Assembly (NCBI GenBank): GCA_031271555.1
Contig: JAISVN010000131.1
Span: 1 to 6,012, forward strand
Reading direction: 5' to 3'
DNA: 6,012 nt
Origin: Candidatus Methanoplasma sp.
GTDB taxonomy: Archaea > Thermoplasmatota > Thermoplasmata > Methanomassiliicoccales > Methanomethylophilaceae
Part shown: piece by piece, positions 1 through 5,646 of the stretch
Layout of the letters: each line of letters opens with the position of its first letter
How positions within the stretch are numbered: the first letter of the stretch is position 1
Made by a program: the position numbers and the translations under genes
Notes under the pieces: generated by a model
What the model saw: the letters and a program-made list of their open reading frames with translations, nothing else
What the model was told of the DNA's origin: nothing
Databases searched by the model: none

Positions 1-279
1 GCCCGATGAATCGATGATCGACAGGGCGCGTCTTTCGGGCAGTCCTTTTTCAACGATCGACGGGTCTGACATCTCGAAGAATTTCTGCACGTCCTCTTTG
101 ATGGACACCAGCCCTTTGGATGCCAGCCATGATGCCGCACCCATTATCTCGACTTCAAGGTCGAAGTCCCCTGAACCTATGAGATCGGATGGGGACGCTG
201 TTCCATTCATACCGCCCAGCGATATGAGCAGCCTGCGCTCGTTGGTGCTTAGGCCTTCTATTATTTCTGTTATGTTCAT
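1..279 (-). CDS. pheS: Phenylalanyl-tRNA synthetase alpha subunit, N-terminal part (cut by window edge)
   Basis: The first 93 codons of a gene that continues past the left edge. PheS is the catalytic subunit of the alpha2-beta2 PheRS that attaches phenylalanine to tRNA-Phe in the cytoplasm. Only the N-terminal helical/winged-helix region is present, and the aminoacylation core lies outside. Recognition rests on features typical of archaeal PheS N-termini: an early LSTNERRLL stretch (about residues 10-18), an AASWLASKGLV segment (about 68-78) and EKGLPERR (about 77-84 from the start of the last block, near residue 80). The ATG at 279 is preceded by GGTGATC at a 2-nt spacer, an excellent match to the 16S tail. 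This ribosome site includes the trpS stop codon, so the two genes are probably translationally coupled. The intergenic gap is 4 nt. Identification from the N-terminus alone is strong but not absolute; the downstream catalytic motifs would settle it. Confidence 0.85.
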   Translation of the reverse strand, partial: MNITEIIEGLSTNERRLLISLGGMNGTASPSDLIGSGDFDLEVEIMGAASWLASKGLVSIKEDVQKFFEMSDPSIVEKGLPERRALSIIDSSG

Positions 280-283
280 CCGA

Positions 284-1405
284 TCACCATTTGAATCCGT
301 CGAACGTCATGCCGTCGACGACCTCTTTAGCCTCTTCTCTTTTAGCCTGATGCCTTTCCAGGAACACGTTTATTTTCCCGGTGAGTATCTGCTTGCATTC
401 GCCGCAGAGGATCTCTCCCCTCCGGCATTTGTCCGCAAGCTCGTTGATCTTCTCATCGCTATCCTCGAAGAGGAAATAATTGTACTTGAACACAGCGCAT
501 ACTTCCGGGTTCCCGCCCTTCTCCCTCTGCTCCTCAACGGTCACGCAGCCTCCGGTGAAGGCTCTGCCGACCTTTTTCTTGACATCCTTGGGAGAATCTG
601 TAGTGTATATCGTGCCTAACTCATCCGACGACGACATCTTGTCGCCTCCTCCGAGACCCGGGAACATCTTGCAGTAGAGCATTGTGGGCTTGGGATAATT
701 CAGGCCGGGGGCCACATCCCTCGCGACCCTGAAATGCGGGTCCTGGTCTATCCCGCACGGAATGAGGCAAGGAACCTGCCTGCCTGTCGTCTCAGTTGGG
801 AGGAATGCCGGTGCCGCCTGTATGGTTGTGAAGAATATCGACCCTATGTTGTTCGAGTTATCGAATCCGAATACCGCTTTAGCGGTAGAGAATGTGACCT
901 TTTTGGAGACCTTCAAAGCTATTGGGTAAAGCGTGCCTATGTTCTCGGTATCCAGTATTATCTTGGTCCTTTCCGGATCGAATCCCAGCGCCACGAAGTC
1001 CAAGGCGTTCTCGTATGCGAGGGACCTTGTGTCCTTGAGGGTCAGATCCTTAAAGAGGAACTTCTCATCGTCCGTCATCTGGAACAGCATGTCCACTTTG
1101 AATGTGTCCTGCACCCACTTGTTGAATATCCACGGCATCAGGTGTCCCAGATGGGTGTGTCCTGACGGCCCTCTGCCTGTATAGAGTATGAACTTGTTGC
1201 CTTTGTCATACTCATCCAGAAGCTTCCCCACGTCTCTGTGGGTGTAGAATATGCCCCTTCTGAGCATCGGATGGATCTCACCGTATTTACCAAACCTTTT
1301 CAGCAGTGCATCGTCTATCGGCGTTGTGCCGAAACGTTCCATAAGGAGATCATAATCGATGTCTCCGCTCACTTCCCAGGGTGTCACTTTGAAGTCTTCC
1401 GCCAT
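284..1405 (-). CDS. trpS: Tryptophanyl-tRNA synthetase, archaeal/eukaryotic type
   Basis: Class Ic aminoacyl-tRNA synthetase that activates tryptophan with ATP and transfers it to tRNA-Trp in the cytoplasm. The 373-residue product has the expected archaeal length. The N-terminus carries VTPWEVSGDIDYDLLMERFG (residues 7-26), typical of archaeal and eukaryotic TrpRS. The HIGH-class motif is HTHLGH (83-88) in a GRGPSGHTHLGHL context, and the KMSKS-class motif is KMSSS (256-260). GIDQDPHFRVARD (218-230) is the conserved core before the KMSKS loop. The frame stays open upstream to an ATG at 1435, but the extra ten residues are not family-like. The ATG at 1405 has AGGT just upstream and fits the TATA-like box at 1438-1446, so I chose it. 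It ends in TGA, 4 nt before pheS, so the two are probably co-transcribed. Confidence 0.96.
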   Translation of the reverse strand: MAEDFKVTPWEVSGDIDYDLLMERFGTTPIDDALLKRFGKYGEIHPMLRRGIFYTHRDVGKLLDEYDKGNKFILYTGRGPSGHTHLGHLMPWIFNKWVQDTFKVDMLFQMTDDEKFLFKDLTLKDTRSLAYENALDFVALGFDPERTKIILDTENIGTLYPIALKVSKKVTFSTAKAVFGFDNSNNIGSIFFTTIQAAPAFLPTETTGRQVPCLIPCGIDQDPHFRVARDVAPGLNYPKPTMLYCKMFPGLGGGDKMSSSDELGTIYTTDSPKDVKKKVGRAFTGGCVTVEEQREKGGNPEVCAVFKYNYFLFEDSDEKINELADKCRRGEILCGECKQILTGKINVFLERHQAKREEAKEVVDGMTFDGFKW

Positions 1406-1437
1406 GATAGACCTGTTATGAGAACGACAGCCCAATC

Positions 1438-1446
1438 TTTAAGCTT
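1438..1446 (-). promoter_or_regulatory. Probable TATA box for trpS-pheS
   Basis: On the minus strand the segment reads AGCTTAAAG inside an A/T-rich stretch. It lies about 26 nt upstream of position 1415, which would give a 5' leader of about 10 nt containing AGGT before the trpS ATG at 1405. The spacing fits archaeal TBP-dependent promoters, but the box is a loose match and the start site is inferred. Confidence 0.45.
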
Positions 1447-1471
1447 TCTAAAGGTGAGTCTTTCGGAATCG

Positions 1472-1480
1472 CTTAATTAT
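1472..1480 (+). promoter_or_regulatory. Probable TATA box for the 1502-1936 gene (leaderless promoter)
   Basis: CTTAATTAT is the most A/T-rich block upstream of the plus-strand gene. Its centre is about 26 nt before the ATG at 1502, the usual archaeal TATA-to-start distance, so transcription would begin at or next to the initiation codon. No convincing Shine-Dalgarno sequence precedes that ATG (only CGGGACATC), which agrees with a leaderless mRNA. The start site is inferred. Confidence 0.5.
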
Positions 1481-1501
1481 TCGAATTGCTTTCGGGACAT
1501 C

Positions 1502-1936
1502 ATGTGGAAGATACTCGGCGCCCAAACGATCTACATCGACATACCTGACACCGCAAAGAACAGACTGATGGAGCTTGCGGGCGAAGGCGAAAAAGAGGCC
1601 AAGTTCAAGAGTCTCATGGAAATGTCTGAGATCATGTTCCTGCTCAACGGAGAAACGGAGGAGTGTTCATTCTTCATCACCGTTCCGGACGACCTTACTC
1701 CTGAAGATATCCAGATAATGGCCGATGTCGTACTTGCCGTAGCAAAGGGCATACCGTTCCCGTTCGTTGAGGTTGAGGATACTGAACAGAGATATCAGGT
1801 CATAATAACCAACAACAAAGAACCTGAGCTCCTCGGAATAAACAAGACTCCCGGAATGTCGGCCGCAGAAGTATTCAAACCGATACTGAAATCGCTGAAC
1901 TCCAAGGGCAAGGTCAATCCCGACTTCTACAACTGA
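1502..1936 (+). CDS. Conserved-looking hypothetical protein, 144 aa, acidic and soluble
   Basis: I do not recognise this family. The 144-residue product has no signal peptide or membrane segment. It is acidic, with about 24 Asp/Glu against 14 Lys/Arg, and has a single cysteine (Cys55), so it is not a zinc or iron-sulfur protein. By eye it alternates strand-like stretches (QTIYIDI 8-14, CSFFITV 55-61, RYQVIIT 97-103) with helices (18-49, 67-82, 119-134), suggesting a compact alpha/beta domain. The ATG at 1502 was chosen because a TATA-like box lies about 26 nt upstream. An in-frame GTG at 1454 would add 16 residues but falls upstream of that box, and the frame is open further back only as antisense to trpS. 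The gene is transcribed divergently from trpS with its own promoter. Its TGA lies 2 nt from the stop of the convergent membrane-protein gene. Confidence 0.75.
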   Translation: MWKILGAQTIYIDIPDTAKNRLMELAGEGEKEAKFKSLMEMSEIMFLLNGETEECSFFITVPDDLTPEDIQIMADVVLAVAKGIPFPFVEVEDTEQRYQVIITNNKEPELLGINKTPGMSAAEVFKPILKSLNSKGKVNPDFYN

Positions 1937-1937
1937 T

Positions 1938-1959
1938 CTCACTTCTCGGGCAGAGTGAG
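1938..1959. other. Hairpin at the convergent gene junction
   Basis: CTCACT (1938-1943) and AGTGAG (1954-1959) are perfect inverted repeats of 6 bp around a 10-nt loop. They begin 2 nt after the stop codon of the plus-strand gene and overlap the last codons of the minus-strand gene. No T-run follows on either strand, so a classical intrinsic terminator is not supported. It may slow or protect 3' ends, or it may be chance. Confidence 0.25.
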
Positions 1960-3066
1960 CTTGCCGAAGTCGTTCTTATCCCTTTTCGGGGTTCCTGGAA
2001 GATCGTCCCGCGGTGCCTTCGGGTCCATGCTTTCCAGTCCCACGAATACCGGGACCGGGCGGAACATCTTCCACTTCGATATTATGTCGTTTATTGTCAC
2101 TGCCTCAAAGACCCAGTAATACAGCAGCGACACCAAAGTGAGTATCACGACGATCATGGCCGCTGACAGGAATATGTAGTAAAGTACGGTAACGATATCT
2201 GAAGTGTTTATTGCGACCAGCACGAAGAACAATGCTGCTATCACCGGCACCGCCATTCTCTGAAGGGTTGCCTTTATTCCGTTGTAAACTTTGAAATCCC
2301 TGTATTTTGTCTCGATCCTGACATTCAGCGACCTGAATATCGACCAAGGCATCACAAGCACCGGTATGTAAAGGATGAGAGTGAACATAAGCAGAGGCAC
2401 GGAACTCACGGAGCTCAGGTTCATGAAGGTGGGGTTCATGGATATGTATATCCAAATGAACATTCCGACCATGAGGCCCATCGATATGGAGTTGCCTACT
2501 TCCCTCCATGGTATCTTCGTCCTGCTCAGTTCGTAATCCATGGTTATGTTCCTTGTGTCGAGGTCTTCCGGAACGTTGAAAAGGAATATCACAAGTTTAT
2601 CGATAAAAGCAAGCTTCTTCTTCACATTGGCATATTCTATCGCGCGGAGTATCCTGTAGAATATCGCCCTCTGAAGAGCATCGACGAGCGCCACCACCCC
2701 CGCCGCACCGATTATAAGAGAGAATACAAAGAATACCATAACTTCAGGTATCAGGTCTGTGAACCACAGGACCGCCGCTGCGGCGACCAATATTATCAGC
2801 ACCCAGTACTTGATCCTCAGGTAGAATATCAGACCGCATACCAAGAATGGCGATGCCAGCAGAGGCATGGCATCATAGAACGGGGCATCCGGCTTCGTTC
2901 CCAGATAGATTACGTATATCAGCGCTATCACAAAGGCTGCAGCGGCGACTATCATGGTGCACTTGTCGAACATCCTCAGCAGCGATATCCCTTCGGGCAG
3001 CTGGTCTGCCCAGAAATCTCCATTGCGACCTTTCTCTATACGTATGTTCATGGTTTTTCCATCCAT
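1939..3066 (-). CDS. Polytopic membrane protein of unknown function, about 8 transmembrane helices
   Basis: I do not recognise the family. The 375-residue product shows hydrophobic segments at about 38-56, 66-83, 87-102, 108-128, 196-212, 222-242, 272-287 and 290-318. The two large loops (129-195 and 243-271) and the C-terminal tail (about 319-375) are rich in Lys/Arg. With eight helices all three fall on the same side, so the positive-inside rule predicts cytoplasmic N- and C-termini. The 129-195 loop contains a short hydrophobic patch (LVIFLFNV, 158-165) that may be amphipathic or dip into the membrane. The tail is polar and proline-containing. No catalytic motif is evident. The ATG at 3066 has GAGGT 4 nt upstream and overlaps the preceding gene by 19 nt; an ATG at 3051 would give an ATGA overlap. 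It is the last gene of the secY-cbf5 cluster. A transporter or membrane-biogenesis role is conceivable but unproven. Confidence 0.85.
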   Translation of the reverse strand: MDGKTMNIRIEKGRNGDFWADQLPEGISLLRMFDKCTMIVAAAAFVIALIYVIYLGTKPDAPFYDAMPLLASPFLVCGLIFYLRIKYWVLIILVAAAAVLWFTDLIPEVMVFFVFSLIIGAAGVVALVDALQRAIFYRILRAIEYANVKKKLAFIDKLVIFLFNVPEDLDTRNITMDYELSRTKIPWREVGNSISMGLMVGMFIWIYISMNPTFMNLSSVSSVPLLMFTLILYIPVLVMPWSIFRSLNVRIETKYRDFKVYNGIKATLQRMAVPVIAALFFVLVAINTSDIVTVLYYIFLSAAMIVVILTLVSLLYYWVFEAVTINDIISKWKMFRPVPVFVGLESMDPKAPRDDLPGTPKRDKNDFGKLTLPEK

Positions 3067-3386
3067 ACCTCTACGCTTACCGTTGCTTTATCTCCGGGGT
3101 ATACTCCGAGGAACAACCCCATCTCCCTGTTATCAAGGGTGGGTACAGGACCCAATTCGCCATCTTTCATCGATTGTTTATGTGCCATTGATGAACCGTT
3201 CTCATTTGCGACCGCTACATCCACCGGATTATCCGACCTTATCTTGACTCGGATCGCCTTCTTTTTCTTAACGTTGAAGTTGAAGGTCATAACGTTCCTG
3301 TAGAATCCGTCTGCGGACTGGTCGAACTCGCCTACCGTGACCCCATCTACCTTTAACACCTGAATTCTGTCATCAAACAGCGCCAT
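3048..3386 (-). CDS. Small soluble protein of unknown function, likely beta-rich, 112 aa
   Basis: No family recognised. The 112-residue product lacks a signal peptide or membrane helix. Its pattern is of alternating beta strands: RIQVLKVDGVTV (7-18), VMTFNFNV (32-39), KAIRVKIRS (43-51), VDVAVANE (55-62), MGLFLGVYPG (89-98) and KATVSVEVWME (100-110), with a short basic run KKKK (40-43). This suggests a small beta-sandwich, which is inference from sequence pattern only. The ATG at 3386 has AGGG at a 6-nt spacer. An ATG at 3392 directly abuts that site and is less likely. The stop lies inside the start region of the following membrane-protein gene (4- or 19-nt overlap), so the two are probably translationally coupled and may act together. 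The gap after cbf5 is 26 nt. Confidence 0.8.
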   Translation of the reverse strand: MALFDDRIQVLKVDGVTVGEFDQSADGFYRNVMTFNFNVKKKKAIRVKIRSDNPVDVAVANENGSSMAHKQSMKDGELGPVPTLDNREMGLFLGVYPGDKATVSVEVWMEKP

Positions 3387-3412
3387 GATCATCCCTGTGA
3401 TGCATCTGTCGA

Positions 3413-4414
3413 TTAATAGCGGTTTTCATCGTTGTCTGTCTGCAGCTCTTCGATGTCTGTGGAGAACCTCCACATTTTGGGATAATGCCCTCTTTCCATG
3501 AATACTCTCGTGATGTCGACGGCCTTTCCTTTATCCGACGACATTATCTTGGATGTCGACATCATCATTTTCCCGAGGGCTATGAGCTCGCCTCTTGCGG
3601 TCATGAGAGCTACCAGCGCATTCTTCCTTATGTCCTCGTCGAGCATGTGTATCCCTTGGATGTTCAGGTCCGCTCCGTGGCATATCGCGTCGACGGCGGT
3701 GGGTTTCACTATGATCTTGGGAAGCGGCTCCACCAGGACCTCCATCGGCATTATGAGGCTCTTAAGCCAGCTCTCCTTTCCCATCTGCTGCCAAAATATA
3801 TAGGAATCCGTAAGGTCTTGAAGGGTTGCTGCATCCTTCTCCCTCATTGTTCCTGAGCGTGTGCGCCTTAGTTCGACCATGTTCGCTTTGCAGCCGAGTG
3901 CTTCGCCTATGTCCGTGCAGAGGGTTCTTATGTAAGTGCCGGCGTCGCAGGACACCCGGAACAGGATCTTCCTGCCGTCTATCTCGATGATCTCCAGCTC
4001 ATTTATCGTTCTTATCCTCATCTGCCTTTTGACGGCAGACCGCACCGGAGGAAGCTGGTATATCTTCCCTATGAACTTGCCCATGACCTGTACGATCCTG
4101 TCTTTGGGAACGTCGTTGTGCAGCTGCATCAGGCATACGTATTCCTTGTCCGATGAAAGTACGATATCCGTCAGCCGGACCGCTTTTCCCAGACATATGG
4201 GCAGCACGCCGCTCACGTACGGATCCAAGGTCCCTCCATGGCTTATGTCCCTGACGTTGAGGGCGTCCCTTGCCCAGGCCGTGGCCTGATGGGATGTCGG
4301 GCCGGGGGGCTTGTCTATGGCTAAGACGCCCGCCTCAAGAAGTTCCCCTAGTGAGCGGTCCGAGGGTCTTTTACCCCATTTATCGGGCAATGTGTTCTGG
4401 TCTTTTATGAGCAA
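3413..4414 (-). CDS. cbf5: rRNA/tRNA pseudouridine synthase Cbf5 (TruB family, H/ACA RNP catalytic subunit)
   Basis: Isomerises uridine to pseudouridine in rRNA, guided by H/ACA RNAs with L7Ae, Nop10 and Gar1. The archaeal enzyme can also form tRNA psi55 with fewer partners. The 333-residue product has the family's usual archaeal length. GVLAIDKPPGPTSHQ (29-43) is the TruB/Cbf5 motif I. HGGTLDPYVSGVLP (59-72) holds the predicted catalytic Asp64. DAGTYIRTLC (157-166) and ELRRTRSG (181-188) are further conserved TruB-family segments. A PUA domain occupies about 232-307, followed by the Cbf5-like end KAVDITRVFMERGHYPKMW (297-315). The start is TTG at 4414, with GAGG 7 nt upstream; the N-terminal WGKRPSDR matches archaeal Cbf5, which supports this start. 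It overlaps cmk by 10 nt, a common archaeal arrangement. A bacterial TruB would lack this N-terminal extension and ending. Confidence 0.96.
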   Translation of the reverse strand: MLIKDQNTLPDKWGKRPSDRSLGELLEAGVLAIDKPPGPTSHQATAWARDALNVRDISHGGTLDPYVSGVLPICLGKAVRLTDIVLSSDKEYVCLMQLHNDVPKDRIVQVMGKFIGKIYQLPPVRSAVKRQMRIRTINELEIIEIDGRKILFRVSCDAGTYIRTLCTDIGEALGCKANMVELRRTRSGTMREKDAATLQDLTDSYIFWQQMGKESWLKSLIMPMEVLVEPLPKIIVKPTAVDAICHGADLNIQGIHMLDEDIRKNALVALMTARGELIALGKMMMSTSKIMSSDKGKAVDITRVFMERGHYPKMWRFSTDIEELQTDNDENRY

Positions 4415-4944
4415 GTGCTTTCCTCTAGTGCTTTGAGGATCCTTTCCACAACCTGATCCGGAGTCAGATCATCTGTGTCAAGTATCAAATCATATATGCT
4501 CTTGTCCTCTATATCTATATCGTAATATATTTTATATCGTTTTGCTTCGGAAGACTGTCTTTCTATAGTGTGTCTATATATTTCATCCATAGACTTGCCG
4601 TCTCTTATCCCCACCCTGCCTATCCTTGTCTCGAGACTTGCTCCCAAGTATATCCGGAAAGCGGGTATGTTGTTTCTTGTGAGCATATATGCTGAAAGTC
4701 TGGATTCCAATATTATATCGGCATTGCTCCGGGCGACGTCGAGGATCATAGAATCGATCTTCTCGTCTATAGAGGGGTCCTTCTCGGCCAGCTCGCCGAA
4801 CTCGGCGAGGGTCATTCCCCTTTCTGCTGCCAGCTTGCGGAAGAATTCTCCGAATACCACTGCCTTGATGCCCAGCCTTTCGGATAGAAGCCTGCATGCG
4901 GTGGTCTTGCCGGAACCGGGAGGGCCGCTTATCGTGATCCTCAT
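4405..4944 (-). CDS. cmk: Cytidylate kinase, archaeal type
   Basis: Transfers phosphate from ATP to CMP or dCMP, supplying CDP/dCDP for RNA, DNA and CDP-lipid synthesis. The 179-residue product has the archaeal length, shorter than bacterial Cmk. The Walker A loop GPPGSGKTT is at 7-15. The CMP-binding part includes FGEFFRKLAAERGMTLAEFGELAEKD (31-56) and ILESRLSAYM (78-87). The lid region carries arginines at 107, 110 and 114, and the archaeal signature SSEAKRYKIYYDIDIEDKSIYDL occupies 131-153. The ATG at 4944 begins directly with the strand leading into the P-loop. The ribosome site is weak (AGCTGATG-like), so coupling to the upstream DUF106 gene, 7 nt away, is likely. The stretch about 4490-4590 is noticeably A/T-rich, with many ATA/TAT codons, but all motifs are intact. 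Confidence 0.95.
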   Translation of the reverse strand: MRITISGPPGSGKTTACRLLSERLGIKAVVFGEFFRKLAAERGMTLAEFGELAEKDPSIDEKIDSMILDVARSNADIILESRLSAYMLTRNNIPAFRIYLGASLETRIGRVGIRDGKSMDEIYRHTIERQSSEAKRYKIYYDIDIEDKSIYDLILDTDDLTPDQVVERILKALEESTCS

Positions 4945-4951
4945 GCAGACA

Positions 4952-5644
4952 TCAGCTCTTGTTCTCTATACCGTCGAGTTCTTTCAGGCGTTTCTTGAGC
5001 AGGAAATACCTGACGATCCTGTTCTCGAGCTGACCTATCGGCAAGCTTATCATCGTGTATATGACGATCCATATCGGAAGGAACCATAGGACATCATCCC
5101 TCAGGTTCCCGACCGTTCCCCATGGCATAGCCACTGTCAGCAGCTCCTCGGGGACCGTGTTTCCCAGGAAGAAATAGACCCAGGCATATATCGGTATGAC
5201 CACTACCATGGTTATCGGCATGACCTTCATCATCTGCATGCTCGTGTCCATGGACTTGGCCATCATCTTGGGCTGCTCCTCTTGGAGTTTCTTCAGCTTG
5301 AAGAGGTTGTTCTCAAGCCTTGCCTGCCTCATCTCTTTGTTGAACTCGCTCTGGATCTTCTGGTTCCTGGCCTGGCTGACGAAATCAGTCATGAGCGACC
5401 TTATGACAGTGCTCAGAGTGATCATTATCAGACCGGCTATTATCAGGGTGAACACAGGCCATTGGCCGTTGAAGTCTATGACCTGCAATCCGTAGTTCAG
5501 TCCCTGTCCTATCGGGTCCCTGAACATCATGACGACCATCATGATCATCAGCGTCGCGAACATGCCGATCATCGTGCCTTTCGGCATCGCAGGCATGGCC
5601 TGCTGGGTCTGCCTCATGGCCTGAGGGCTTCCCGGGTTAGGCAT
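4952..5644 (-). CDS. DUF106 membrane protein, archaeal Oxa1/YidC/EMC3-superfamily insertase
   Basis: Members of this family are the archaeal relatives of bacterial YidC and eukaryotic EMC3/Get1/TMCO1, which insert membrane proteins next to or independently of SecY. The 230-residue product shows membrane segments at about 24-41, 63-82, 141-160 and 184-202. A cytosolic coiled coil lies at about 88-125 (QARNQKIQSEFNKEMRQAR near its centre), typical of the family. NNLFKLKKLQEEQPKMM (112-128) is the recognisable DUF106 stretch. There are 24 methionines (about 10%), concentrated in the first helix and at 127-146, consistent with a flexible hydrophobic client groove. The ATG at 5644 has GGAGGA at a 6-nt spacer. 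A TTG at 5650 abuts that site and is less likely. It follows secY by 2 nt, which supports a role with the translocon. Confidence 0.9.
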   Translation of the reverse strand: MPNPGSPQAMRQTQQAMPAMPKGTMIGMFATLMIMMVVMMFRDPIGQGLNYGLQVIDFNGQWPVFTLIIAGLIMITLSTVIRSLMTDFVSQARNQKIQSEFNKEMRQARLENNLFKLKKLQEEQPKMMAKSMDTSMQMMKVMPITMVVVIPIYAWVYFFLGNTVPEELLTVAMPWGTVGNLRDDVLWFLPIWIVIYTMISLPIGQLENRIVRYFLLKKRLKELDGIENKS

Positions 5645-5646
5645 CT

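Noticed and set aside
14..619. Long plus-strand open frame of 201 codons
   Set aside because: It lies antisense to pheS and the 3' end of trpS, both well supported. Its composition is Ser/Pro/Leu-rich without a domain and it has no ribosome site or promoter.
1406..1435. Ten-residue N-terminal extension of TrpRS from the ATG at 1435
   Set aside because: The residues are not family-like, the proposed TATA box would overlap or lie too close to this start, and the ATG at 1405 has an AGGT site and the usual archaeal N-terminus.
1238..1501. Upstream extension of the 144-aa plus-strand gene, including a GTG at 1454
   Set aside because: The extension is antisense to trpS or lies upstream of the TATA-like box. 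The ATG at 1502 fits the promoter spacing better.
4490..4590. A/T-rich patch in cmk as a possible inserted or foreign segment
   Set aside because: The reading frame and the conserved C-terminal cytidylate kinase motif run through it intact. Tyr/Ile/Lys-rich content explains the composition.
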